DNA from: Caulobacter sp. RHG1
GTDB taxonomy: Bacteria > Pseudomonadota > Alphaproteobacteria > Caulobacterales > Caulobacteraceae
Direction of reading: 5' to 3'
NCBI RefSeq assembly: GCF_013181195.1
Contig: NZ_SMZP01000003.1
Span: forward strand, 186,001 to 250,000
Length of the DNA: 64,000 nt
Shown in pieces: positions 39,388 to 47,625 of this stretch. How positions within the stretch are numbered: the stretch's first letter is position 1; each line of letters starts with the position of its first letter. Under the pieces are notes generated by a model. That model worked only from the letters and a program-made list of their open reading frames with translations, did not search any database and was not told the DNA's origin. The position numbers and the translations under genes are program-made.

Positions 39388-39990
39388 ATGGCGTTGAAGC
39401 TCGAAGCCGGAACCAAGCTGGTCGCCGCCACGCACAATCCCGGCAAGGTGCCGGAAATCGCCGCCCTGCTGGACGGCCGCTTCGAGATCCTGACCGCCGG
39501 CCAGCTGGGCCTGCCCGAGCCGGACGAAACCGAGGCGAGCTTCGTCGGCAACGCCCTGCTGAAGGCCCGCCACGCCGCCGACCTGTCGGGCCATATCGCC
39601 TTGGCCGACGACAGCGGCCTGTCGGTGACGGCGCTGGACGGCGCGCCAGGCATCTTCTCGGCCCGCTGGGCCGGCCCGACCAAGGACTTCGCCCTGGCCA
39701 TGGACAAGGTCGCCGAGCGGATCGAAGCCACGGGCACGGAGAACTATTCCGCCTGGTTCACGTCGGCCCTCGCCGTCGCCTGGCCGAACGGTCCGGCCGT
39801 GGTCGTCGAGGGCCGCGTCGACGGGACCTTGGTGTTCCCCGGCCGTGGAACGCGCGGCTTCGGCTACGACCCGATCTTCATGCCGGACGGCCACGACCTG
39901 ACCTTCGGCGAGATGGAGCCGGCCGCCAAGGATGCCATGAGCCACCGCGCCCGCGCCTTCGCCAAGCTGAAGGCGGCGCTGTTTGACTAA
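39388..39990 (+). CDS. rdgB: dITP/XTP pyrophosphatase (HAM1 family)
   Basis: A house-cleaning nucleotide hydrolase of 200 residues that removes non-canonical purine triphosphates. Motifs: [18 protein letters not shown], then [53 protein letters not shown] and [18 protein letters not shown]. The ATG at 39388 follows ACGGAGG; an upstream in-frame codon at 39370 is less likely. It overlaps the hemW start by 8 bp, forming an operon as in many alphaproteobacteria. Confidence 0.96.
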   Translation: MALKLEAGTKLVAATHNPGKVPEIAALLDGRFEILTAGQLGLPEPDETEASFVGNALLKARHAADLSGHIALADDSGLSVTALDGAPGIFSARWAGPTKDFALAMDKVAERIEATGTENYSAWFTSALAVAWPNGPAVVVEGRVDGTLVFPGRGTRGFGYDPIFMPDGHDLTFGEMEPAAKDAMSHRARAFAKLKAALFD

Positions 39991-41125
39991 ACCGATCGGC
40001 GTTTACGTCCACTGGCCCTACTGCGCGCGGATCTGCCCCTATTGCGACTTCAACGTCGTGCGCGACCGGGGCCGGACCGACGAGCAAGCCGCCCTGGCCG
40101 ACGCCATCGTCGCCGACCTCCAAGCCCAGCGCGCCCTGACCGGCGAGCGCGAACTGCTGTCGATCTTCTTCGGCGGCGGCACGCCTTCGCTGATGGATCC
40201 GGCGCAGGTCTCGCGGGTGATCGATACGGCCAAGCGCCTGTGGTCACCCGTCGCCGACCTGGAGATCAGCCTGGAAGCCAATCCGACCGACGCCGAGGCC
40301 GGTCGCTTCGCGGCCCTCGCCGACGCCGGCATCCAGCGGCTGTCGCTGGGCGTCCAGGCCCTGGACGACGAATCCCTGAAGGCGCTGGGCCGCAACCACG
40401 ACGCCGGCGCGGCGCGACGGGCCATCGCGGCGGCGACCAAGGCCTTCCCGCGCCTGTCCATCGACCTGATCTACGCCCGCCCCGGCCAGACCGATACGGC
40501 CTGGCGCGCCGAACTGTCCGAAGCCATCGCCCTGGGGCCCGAGCACGTCTCGCCCTATCAGCTGACCATCGAGTACGGCACGGCCTTCGACCGCGCGGTC
40601 GGACGCGGGAAGCTGGTGGTCCCCGACGAGGACCTGGCCGCCACCCTGTTCGAGACCACGCAGGCGCTTCTGGAGGCCGCCGGCTTCGACGCCTACGAGG
40701 TCTCCAACCACGCCAAGGGCGCGGCCGCCCGCTCGCGGCACAATCTCGTCTACTGGCGCGGGCACGACTATGTCGGCGCCGGCCCGGGCGCGCACGGCCG
40801 CCTGAGCCTGCCCGAAGGCCGCGCGGCGACCACCGCCCATCGGGGCGTCAAGGATTACATCGCCGCCGTCGCCGAAACCGGTCTCGGCTTCGAGCGCGAG
40901 ATGCTTACCCCTGAGGAAGCGGCCGAAGAACGACTCGTTCTGGGTTTGCGCATCGACGACGGCGTGGGCTTCGACGAGATGGCCCCGCTGGGCCTGAACC
41001 CTGACGCGGCAAAGGTTCGCGACCTGGTCGAGGCCGGATTGCTGGCCGACGACCGCAACCGATTGCGTGCGACCCGCGCTGGTCGGCTGGTGCTGGACAG
41101 GCTGACAGGCGCGCTAGCGACCTGA
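39983..41125 (+). CDS. hemW: Radical SAM heme chaperone HemW
   Basis: A 380-residue radical SAM protein of the HemN-like HemW group. The iron-sulfur motif is [10 protein letters not shown] (C-x3-C-x2-C), followed by [12 protein letters not shown] and LSLEANPTD. HemW binds and transfers heme rather than oxidising coproporphyrinogen. It starts with TTG at 39983, inside the last codons of rdgB, so translation is coupled. Length and the C-terminal HemW domain are complete. Confidence 0.93.
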   Translation: MTKPIGVYVHWPYCARICPYCDFNVVRDRGRTDEQAALADAIVADLQAQRALTGERELLSIFFGGGTPSLMDPAQVSRVIDTAKRLWSPVADLEISLEANPTDAEAGRFAALADAGIQRLSLGVQALDDESLKALGRNHDAGAARRAIAAATKAFPRLSIDLIYARPGQTDTAWRAELSEAIALGPEHVSPYQLTIEYGTAFDRAVGRGKLVVPDEDLAATLFETTQALLEAAGFDAYEVSNHAKGAAARSRHNLVYWRGHDYVGAGPGAHGRLSLPEGRAATTAHRGVKDYIAAVAETGLGFEREMLTPEEAAEERLVLGLRIDDGVGFDEMAPLGLNPDAAKVRDLVEAGLLADDRNRLRATRAGRLVLDRLTGALAT

Positions 41126-41163
41126 TAAGGCTGTGATTTGCGAGAGCCGAAGGACGCGTTGAT

Positions 41164-42036
41164 TTGAGCCGCCAGCTTCCCCCGCCAGCCCTGTCCGACG
41201 CGCCGCTCGCGCCCGGCCTCTATCTGGTGGCGACGCCGATCGGCAACCTGCGCGACATCACCCTGCGAGCCCTGGACGTGCTGGCCGCCTGCGACGTGCT
41301 GCTGGCCGAGGACACCCGGGTGACCGGCAAGCTGCTGTCCGCTTATAGCATCAAGACGAAGCTGCAGCGCCACGACGAGCACGTGGCCGAACGCGACATT
41401 CCCGGCATTCTCGAACGGCTGGAGGCCGGCGAGCGCGTGGCCCTGGTCTCGGACGCCGGCACGCCGATGGTCTCCGATCCCGGCTACCGCCTGGCCCGCG
41501 AGGCGATCGCGGCTGGGCATGACGTGATCCCGATCCCCGGCGCTTCTGCCGCTCTCGCGGCGCTCACCCTGGCCGGCCTGCCCACCGACCGCTTCCTGTT
41601 CGCCGGCTTCCCGCCGCCCAAGAGCGCTGCGCGCCGAACCTTCCTGGAAGAGTTCGCCAATACCCGCGCCACCCTGATCTTCTACGAAGGCGCCTCGCGG
41701 GTGGACGACTGCCTCGCGGACATGGCCCACGTGTTCGGCGGAACCCGCCAGGCCGCTGTGTGCCGCGAATTGACCAAGCTCTACGAGACCTGCATCCGCG
41801 GGTCCCTGGACGACCTGGCCGCCGACCCGCGCTTCGAAGCGCCCAAGGGCGAGATCGTCATCATCGTCGGTCCGGGCGCGGAAAAGATCGCCACCGCCGA
41901 CGACGCCGAGGCCGCGCTGCGCGAGGCCATGGCCCGCCTGCCCCTGGGCGAAGCCGCCTCCGAGGTGGCCAAGGCGCTGGGCCTGTCGCGCAAGGATCTC
42001 TACCGGCAAGCGCTGGCTCTGAAGGAGCAGGTCTGA
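41164..42036 (+). CDS. rsmI: 16S rRNA (cytidine-1402-2'-O) methyltransferase
   Basis: A SAM-dependent rRNA methyltransferase of the tetrapyrrole-methylase fold, 290 residues. Signatures: GLYLVATPIGNLRDITLRAL, then LLAEDTRVTGKLLSAY, LVSDAGTPMVSDPGY, PIPGASAALAALTLAGLPTD and RELTKLYE. The start is TTG at 41164 with AGGA nine bases upstream. It is followed by the YraN-family gene with a TGATG overlap, the usual rsmI-yraN arrangement. Confidence 0.95.
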   Translation: MSRQLPPPALSDAPLAPGLYLVATPIGNLRDITLRALDVLAACDVLLAEDTRVTGKLLSAYSIKTKLQRHDEHVAERDIPGILERLEAGERVALVSDAGTPMVSDPGYRLAREAIAAGHDVIPIPGASAALAALTLAGLPTDRFLFAGFPPPKSAARRTFLEEFANTRATLIFYEGASRVDDCLADMAHVFGGTRQAAVCRELTKLYETCIRGSLDDLAADPRFEAPKGEIVIIVGPGAEKIATADDAEAALREAMARLPLGEAASEVAKALGLSRKDLYRQALALKEQV

Positions 42037-42437
42037 TGGTCGCCAGCGTCCGCCAGGCTCGAGGTGCGGCGGCGCGCAAGCTCGGACGGCGGGCCGAAGT
42101 GTTCGCGGCGCTGTGGCTGATGGCCAAGGGCTATCGCATCCTCGGCTTCCGTCTGGCTACGCCGCTGGGCGAAATCGACCTGCTGGCGCAACGCGGCCAG
42201 ACGCTGGCCGTTGTGGAAGTCAAGCAACGGACCACCATCGAGGACGCCCTGGACGCCGTCACGCCCACCCAGCGAGACCGCCTGCGCCGCGCCGCCGCCC
42301 ATCTCGCTGCGCACCGCCAGGGCCTGCGCGACCTGTCCGTGCGGCTGGACCTGATCGCCCTGGCCCCCGGCCGTGCCCCACGCCACTTGCCTAATGCCTG
42401 GCCAGATCTTGGTTCAAGCTTCGGAGGCCCCGCATGA
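42036..42437 (+). CDS. UPF0102/YraN-family nuclease-fold protein
   Basis: A 133-residue protein of the restriction-endonuclease-like YraN family. The core motifs LGRRAEVFAALWLMAKGYRIL, then LGEIDLLAQRGQTLAVVEVKQR, supply the E-(x)n-D-(x)n-ExK type active site (Asp in EIDLL, Glu-x-Lys in VEVKQR). Relatives have been implicated in DNA repair or peptidoglycan coordination. It overlaps rsmI (TGATG) and the next gene (ATGA), so all three are translationally coupled. Confidence 0.92.
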   Translation: MVASVRQARGAAARKLGRRAEVFAALWLMAKGYRILGFRLATPLGEIDLLAQRGQTLAVVEVKQRTTIEDALDAVTPTQRDRLRRAAAHLAAHRQGLRDLSVRLDLIALAPGRAPRHLPNAWPDLGSSFGGPA

Positions 42438-43249
42438 CCCGCGAAGAGGCCGAAGAGATCCTCACCCGCGCCGGCGAAGGCCCCGACGAGGACTTCCCCC
42501 TGTTCGACGCGGCTCTGGCCTGCGCCGTCCACGACGATCCCAGCCGCGACATCACCCCGGCTATCAACCTGGCCAAGGACTCCGTCGACCGCCTGCGCCG
42601 CCGCGCCGAGAGCGAGTCGCCGGAGGAGGCCGTCGCCGAGACCCTGGCCGGCGACCTGCGCCTGACCGGCGACGTCCTGACCTACGATCACCCCGACAAC
42701 GCCGACGTCATCGCCATCGCCGACCGCCGCAAGGGCCTGCCGGTGGCGCTGGGCGTGTTCTACCTGCACGCCGCGCGCCAAGCGGGGCTGGATCTCTACG
42801 GCGTCGACTTCCCCGGCCACTTCCTGCTGCGCATCGAGACCGACGAGGGGCCGCTGGCCCTGGACCCGTTCAGCGAAGGCCGCGTGGTCCTGCCGTCCGA
42901 GCTGTCGCGCCGCGCCCTACGCACCGGCCTGATGCCCGACGTCGCCTCGCGGCTGGAACTGCTGATGGCGCCGATCTCCGACCGCGCCGTGCTGATCCGC
43001 CTGCAGAACAACATCTTCGCCCGCGCCCAGCAGGCCAAGGACTGGCCCCGCGCCGAGCGCTCGGCCCTGCGCCGCGCCCTGCTCAATCCGAACGACCACC
43101 GCCCCTGGCTGGACGTCGCCGCCGCCCGCGAAGGCCAGGGCGCCCTGGCCGGCGCCTTGCAGGCCCTTTCCCGCGCCCAGACCCTGGACGGCGGCGCTGC
43201 GATCGCGGCGAGAGCCGCGCGCGAACGGATGCGGCTGCGGCTGAACTGA
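42434..43249 (+). CDS. SirB1-like protein (transglutaminase-like plus TPR)
   Basis: A cytoplasmic protein of 271 residues. The middle region has the SirB1/transglut_core2 pattern RRKGLPVALGVFYLHAARQ, then YGVDFPGHFLLRIETDEG and LDPFSEGR. The usual catalytic Cys is not present in that region, so it is probably not an active transglutaminase. The C-terminal third is TPR-like (RAQQAKDWPRAERSALRRAL). The ATG overlaps the yraN stop. Function in this position is unknown. Confidence 0.88.
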   Translation: MTREEAEEILTRAGEGPDEDFPLFDAALACAVHDDPSRDITPAINLAKDSVDRLRRRAESESPEEAVAETLAGDLRLTGDVLTYDHPDNADVIAIADRRKGLPVALGVFYLHAARQAGLDLYGVDFPGHFLLRIETDEGPLALDPFSEGRVVLPSELSRRALRTGLMPDVASRLELLMAPISDRAVLIRLQNNIFARAQQAKDWPRAERSALRRALLNPNDHRPWLDVAAAREGQGALAGALQALSRAQTLDGGAAIAARAARERMRLRLN

Positions 43250-43252
43250 TCG

Positions 43253-43353
43253 TGCGTCCTTCGAGGCTCGCCTGACGGCTCGCACCTCAGGATGAGGACG
43301 ATTGTTGGCCACCTCATCCTGAGGCGCCTGAGCAGCAGGCCTCGAAGGACGCA
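43253..43353. repeat. Intergenic palindromic repeat element
   Basis: A 101-bp imperfect palindrome fills the gap before gshB. The outer arms TGCGTCCTTCGAGG (43253-43266) and CCTCGAAGGACGCA (43340-43353) are exact complements. The inner arms CCTCAGGATGAGG (43285-43297) and CCTCATCCTGAGG (43312-43324) are also exact. The intervening parts match partly. The form is that of a dispersed non-coding repeat that can fold into a long cruciform or hairpin. Confidence 0.85.
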
Positions 43354-43420
43354 CTGAGCCCTCGCAATCTCCCGAAATCGGCCTAACTAAGCCGTGCGTT
43401 ATCGAACCCCAGGAGCCCCC

Positions 43421-44374
43421 ATGTCGCTGCGAGTCGCCGTCCAGATGGACCCCGTGCTGGGGATCAACATCGACACCGACACGACCTTCCTGATGATGAT
43501 GGAAGCTCAGAGCCGCGGGCATAAGCTGTGGTTCTACACGCCCGACAAGCTGTCGCTGGAAGACGGCCGGGTGTTCGCCCGCGCCCAGCCGCTGGAAGTC
43601 TTTGCCGAGCAGGGCGCCCACGCCAAGCTGGGCGAGACGGTCGTGCTGGACATGAAGGACGACATCGACGTGGTGCTGATGCGCCAGGATCCGCCGTTCG
43701 ACATGGCCTACATCACCGCGACCTACTTCCTGGAGAAGGTTCATCCGCACACGCTGGTCGTGAACAATCCCGCCGAGGTGCGCAACGCGCCCGAAAAGCT
43801 GTTCGTCACCGACTTCCCGGGCGTGCAGCCGCCGACCCTGATCACCTCGGACCACGAGGCGATCTACGATTTCCGCGCTCGTCACGGCGACATCGTGCTC
43901 AAGCCCCTCTACGGCGGCGGCGGCTCGGGCGTGGCGCGGCTGCTGGCCGACGATCCGAACCTGGACGCGCTGCTGGAACTGCACGCCATGATCAGCCGCG
44001 AGCAGGTCATCGCCCAGAAATTCGTGCCGGCTGTCAGCAAGGGCGACAAGCGCATCCTGCTGATCGACGGCGAGCCGGTCGGGGCGATCAATCGCGTGCC
44101 GGCCGCCGGCCAGGTGCGCTCGAATCTTCGCGTCGGCGGCCGCGCCGAAGCCGTGGAACTGACCGCTCGCGATCAGGAGCTCTGCAAGATCATCGGCCCC
44201 GAACTGAAGCGCCGTGGACTGATCTTTGTCGGCATCGACGTCATCGGCGAGTACCTGACCGAGATCAACGTCACGTCGCCCACGGGCGCCCAGCAGCTGA
44301 ACCGCTTCAGCGGCGTCAACGCCGCGACTGTACTGTGGGAACGCATCGAGGACATTCGCCGCATCGGTGGGTAA
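43421..44374 (+). CDS. gshB: Glutathione synthetase
   Basis: The ATP-grasp ligase that adds glycine to gamma-glutamylcysteine, 317 residues. Motifs: [19 protein letters not shown], then [47 protein letters not shown] (glycine-rich ATP loop), and [18 protein letters not shown] (in part: [11 protein letters not shown]). The ATG at 43421 follows AGGAG; an upstream frame was rejected. A palindromic repeat precedes it. Confidence 0.97.
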   Translation: MSLRVAVQMDPVLGINIDTDTTFLMMMEAQSRGHKLWFYTPDKLSLEDGRVFARAQPLEVFAEQGAHAKLGETVVLDMKDDIDVVLMRQDPPFDMAYITATYFLEKVHPHTLVVNNPAEVRNAPEKLFVTDFPGVQPPTLITSDHEAIYDFRARHGDIVLKPLYGGGGSGVARLLADDPNLDALLELHAMISREQVIAQKFVPAVSKGDKRILLIDGEPVGAINRVPAAGQVRSNLRVGGRAEAVELTARDQELCKIIGPELKRRGLIFVGIDVIGEYLTEINVTSPTGAQQLNRFSGVNAATVLWERIEDIRRIGG

Positions 44375-44404
44375 CTCTACGGAAAGACGGAATTTTCCTA
44401 AAAT

Positions 44405-44419
44405 GTTCGTTTTTCGTTC
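44405..44419 (+). promoter_or_regulatory. LexA box upstream of comM-like gene
   Basis: GTTC (44405-44408), seven bases, GTTC (44416-44419) is an exact match to the alphaproteobacterial LexA consensus GTTC-N7-GTTC. It is 67 bp before the ATG of the comM-like gene, in a 111-bp AT-rich gap. A comM homologue is among the SOS genes reported for C. crescentus. Confidence 0.75.
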
Positions 44420-44485
44420 TTGATGCATTTCGGAAGCTATGCTGTGACTTGTGGATAAATTCGAGAATCCACAAAGGGTCACGGC

Positions 44486-46036
44486 ATGGCGGCCAAGGTG
44501 GTCACCGTCGCGTTCGAGGGCGTCGAGGCGCGCCGGGTCGATGTCGAGGTGCAGCTGACCAACGGTCAGCAGGCCTTCGTCATCGTCGGCCTGGCCGACA
44601 AGGGCGTGGCCGAGAGCCGCGAGCGGGTTCGCGGAGCTTTCGCGGGTCTTGGCCTGTCGCTGCCGGGCAAGCGCATCGTCGCCAACCTGGCGCCGGCCGA
44701 CATGCCCAAGGAAGGCGCGCACTTCGATCTTCCCATAGCCCTGGCGGTGATGTCGGCGCTGGGCGTCATCCCGCTGGACGCCCTGGACGGCTGGGCGGCC
44801 ATGGGCGAGCTTTCCCTGGATGGCCGCATCATGCCCGCCGCCGGCGCCCTGCCCGCGGCCATGGCGGCTGGGGCGATGGGACTGGGCCTGATCTGCCCTG
44901 AGGGTTCAGGGCCCGAAGCCGCCTGGGCGGGCGGCACGCGGATCCTGGCCCCACGTTCGCTGGTGTCGCTGATCAACCATTTTCGCGGGGCTCAGATCCT
45001 GTCGGCGCCCACGCCGGGTCCGATCGTCGAGGGCCCTGCGCCCAAGGACCTTCGCGATGTGAAAGGTCAGGAGCAGGCCAAGCGCGCCCTGGAGATCGCT
45101 GCGGCCGGCGGCCACAACCTTGTCTTCGTCGGCCCGCCCGGCTCGGGAAAATCGATGCTGGCCCAGCGCCTGCCAGGTCTGCTGCCGCCCCTGACCTCAG
45201 CCGAGTTGCTGGAGACCTCGATGGTCCATTCGGTAGCCGGATTGATCGCGCGCGGGGCGTTGACCCGAGATCGTCCGTACAGAGCTCCGCATCACTCGGC
45301 GAGCATGGCCGCGCTGACGGGCGGAGGGCTCAAGGCAAAGCCGGGTGAGGTGTCTCTAGCGCACAACGGCGTGCTGTTCCTCGACGAACTGCCCGAGTTC
45401 GGACGCCAGGCGCTGGACAGCCTGCGGGCTCCGCTGGAGACCGGCGAGGTGATGGTGGCCCGCGCCAACGCCCATATCCGCTATCCGGCCAAGGTTCAGC
45501 TGGTGGCGGCGATGAACCCGTGCCGCTGCGGCCATGGCGGGGCCGGACGCGGCGCATGCGGCAAGGCCCCGCGCTGCCAGAAGGACTATCAGGGCCGGGT
45601 CTCGGGCCCGCTGATGGACCGCATCGACCTGGCCGTCGACATGCCCGCCGTCACCGCCGCCGATCTCTCCCTGCCGCCGCCGGCGGAGGGAACCCCCCAG
45701 GTCGCCGCGAGGGTGGCGCGGGCCCGAACTCTGCAAGCCGACCGCGCCGCGGCGCTGGATTCGGCGGAAGCGCTCAACGGCCGAGCCGAAGGGGCCTTCC
45801 TGGAGAAGATCACCGCCCTGGACGAGCAGGGCCGCGCCCTGTTGGCCCGCGCCGCCGAGGCCGGCCGGATCAGCGCCCGCGGCTGGACCCGCACCCTGCG
45901 CCTGGCCCGCACCATCGCCGACATTGAGGGCGCCGACACGGTGCGCCGCGTCCACATCGCCGAGGCCCTGGCCTATCGCCGCGCCTCGTCGACGGACGAG
46001 GTTCCGAACGCCGACCTGGGCTTGACCGCCCGTTAA
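44486..46036 (+). CDS. comM: YifB/ComM-family AAA+ ATPase (Mg chelatase-like)
   Basis: A 516-residue AAA+ protein. The N-terminal Lon-protease-like S16 fold has GLADKGVAESRERVRGAFAG and ADMPKEGAHFDLPIAL. It is followed by the ATPase: Walker A FVGPPGSGKSMLAQRLPGL, then HHSASMAALTGGG, Walker B LFLDELPEF, and the zinc-like Cys motif MNPCRCGHGG. ComM in other bacteria is a hexameric helicase that aids branch migration during transformation. The LexA box upstream suggests SOS induction. Confidence 0.92.
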   Translation: MAAKVVTVAFEGVEARRVDVEVQLTNGQQAFVIVGLADKGVAESRERVRGAFAGLGLSLPGKRIVANLAPADMPKEGAHFDLPIALAVMSALGVIPLDALDGWAAMGELSLDGRIMPAAGALPAAMAAGAMGLGLICPEGSGPEAAWAGGTRILAPRSLVSLINHFRGAQILSAPTPGPIVEGPAPKDLRDVKGQEQAKRALEIAAAGGHNLVFVGPPGSGKSMLAQRLPGLLPPLTSAELLETSMVHSVAGLIARGALTRDRPYRAPHHSASMAALTGGGLKAKPGEVSLAHNGVLFLDELPEFGRQALDSLRAPLETGEVMVARANAHIRYPAKVQLVAAMNPCRCGHGGAGRGACGKAPRCQKDYQGRVSGPLMDRIDLAVDMPAVTAADLSLPPPAEGTPQVAARVARARTLQADRAAALDSAEALNGRAEGAFLEKITALDEQGRALLARAAEAGRISARGWTRTLRLARTIADIEGADTVRRVHIAEALAYRRASSTDEVPNADLGLTAR

Positions 46037-46061
46037 GCCGCGACGGCTAAGATCGCCGGTC

Positions 46062-47591
46062 ATGAGCACTCCCCGCCCCGGCGTCACCCCCGAGCAGCTG
46101 GCCACCCTGAGCCACGAGTTCCGCACCCCTCTGAACGGCGTGCTGGGCATGGCGCGCCTGCTCGAGAACACCAAGCTGACGGCCGAGCAGCGGACCTATG
46201 TCACGGCCCTGCGCGAGAGCGGCGACCACCTGCTGTCGCTGGTCAATGACGTGCTGCACTTCGCCCGCCTGGGCGCGGCCTCGATCGAGCTGGCCCTGGC
46301 CCCGGTCAATGTCGAGGACCTGCTGCGCCAGGTCGCCGAGCTGATGAGTCCGCGCGCCCACGAGAAGGGCGTGGAGATCGCCTGGGCGGTCCCGGCCGCC
46401 CTGCCGACCATTCTGGCCGACGAAGGCCGGCTGCGGCAGATCCTGCTGAACTTCGCCGGCAACGCCGTGAAGTTCACCGAGGCTGGCGGCGTCTTGCTGA
46501 CCGCGGTGGCCACGGAGAACGGCCACATCCGCTTCTCGGTCGCCGACACCGGGCCCGGAGTCGCCCCCGAAGCCCGCAAGCGGATCTTCGAAGCCTTCGT
46601 CCAAACCGACATCACCCACGCCACCCAGCTGGGCGGAGCGGGCTTGGGGCTGGCCATCGTCTCGCGCCTGGCCCAGGCCATGAACGGCGAGGTCGGGGTC
46701 GGCGGCGAGCTGGGCCACGGCGCCGAGTTCTGGTTCGAGGCGCCCTTTGAGACAGCCTCTCCCGTCCTCCGGACGGCGCCCCTGGACGGCCGCGCCGTCG
46801 CCATCGCCTCGCCCAACGCCATCGTCCGCGCCGCGACGGTCCGCCAGATCGAGGCCGCCGGCGGGCGCGCCTTCGCCGCCGTCGACGTCGCCTCGGCCCT
46901 GGCCGGCGCCCCGGCCGACGCCGTGCTGCTGATCGACAAGGCCCTGGCCGGCCCGCGTGGCGGCCTCAAGCCGCCCGCCGATCGTCGGGCTGTCGTCCTG
47001 CTGACCCCCGAGCAACGCGACCGTATCGAGCCGCTGCGCGCCGCGGGCTTCTCGGGCTATCTGATCAAGCCGCTGCGCGTGGCCTCGATGGTCGCCCAGG
47101 TGCTGCAGGCGGGCGGCGCAGACACTGCGCCCGTCGAAGACCACGCACACGACGATCGCGTCGCCGGCGCGGTGGCCCGGGGCGTGCGGGTGCTCCTGGC
47201 CGAAGACAATCCGATCAACGCCCTGCTGGCCCGCACCCTGCTGGAGCGCGAAGGCTGCAAGGTCGATCGTGTGGCGGACGGCGAGCAGGCCGTGGCCACT
47301 GCAGCAGCGGGGGCTTACGACCTGATCCTGATGGACCTGCGCATGCCGGGCATGTCGGGCGTCGAGGCGGCCAAGGCCCTGCGCGCCAAGGGCGTCACCT
47401 CGCCGATCGCCGCCCTGACCGCCGACGCCTTCGACGAGGACAAGCGCGCCTGCCTGGCCGCCGGCATGGACGACTTCCTGGTCAAGCCGCTGACCCAGGA
47501 AGCCCTGCGCGACGCCTTGCAGAAATGGACGACCTCAGGCGTTTCGGGCCGCTGGACGAAACCCGCGACGCGAGCCAAGGTCGCCGGCTAG
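46062..47591 (+). CDS. shkA: ShkA-type hybrid histidine kinase (DHp-CA-pseudoreceiver-receiver)
   Basis: A soluble kinase of 509 residues with no membrane segment and no sensor domain before the DHp helix. The phosphorylated His is about residue 18 in LSHEFRTPLNG. The ATPase has NFAGNAVKFTEAGG and GAGLGLAIVSRL. A degenerate receiver (residues ~245-350) lacks the acidic pocket but retains the fold (AAGFSGYLIKPL). A linker with Asp364-Asp365-Arg366 follows, then a full receiver with phosphoacceptor Asp 425 in LILMDLRMPG. C. crescentus ShkA has this order; its pseudoreceiver binds c-di-GMP to release inhibition mediated by a DDR linker, and it feeds phosphate to ShpA and TacA. The match in order, length and DDR position makes orthology likely. 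Confidence 0.88.
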   Translation: MSTPRPGVTPEQLATLSHEFRTPLNGVLGMARLLENTKLTAEQRTYVTALRESGDHLLSLVNDVLHFARLGAASIELALAPVNVEDLLRQVAELMSPRAHEKGVEIAWAVPAALPTILADEGRLRQILLNFAGNAVKFTEAGGVLLTAVATENGHIRFSVADTGPGVAPEARKRIFEAFVQTDITHATQLGGAGLGLAIVSRLAQAMNGEVGVGGELGHGAEFWFEAPFETASPVLRTAPLDGRAVAIASPNAIVRAATVRQIEAAGGRAFAAVDVASALAGAPADAVLLIDKALAGPRGGLKPPADRRAVVLLTPEQRDRIEPLRAAGFSGYLIKPLRVASMVAQVLQAGGADTAPVEDHAHDDRVAGAVARGVRVLLAEDNPINALLARTLLEREGCKVDRVADGEQAVATAAAGAYDLILMDLRMPGMSGVEAAKALRAKGVTSPIAALTADAFDEDKRACLAAGMDDFLVKPLTQEALRDALQKWTTSGVSGRWTKPATRAKVAG

Positions 47592-47625
47592 CAGGACGGG
47601 GCGGTTTCCCCGTTTGGGGGAAGCG

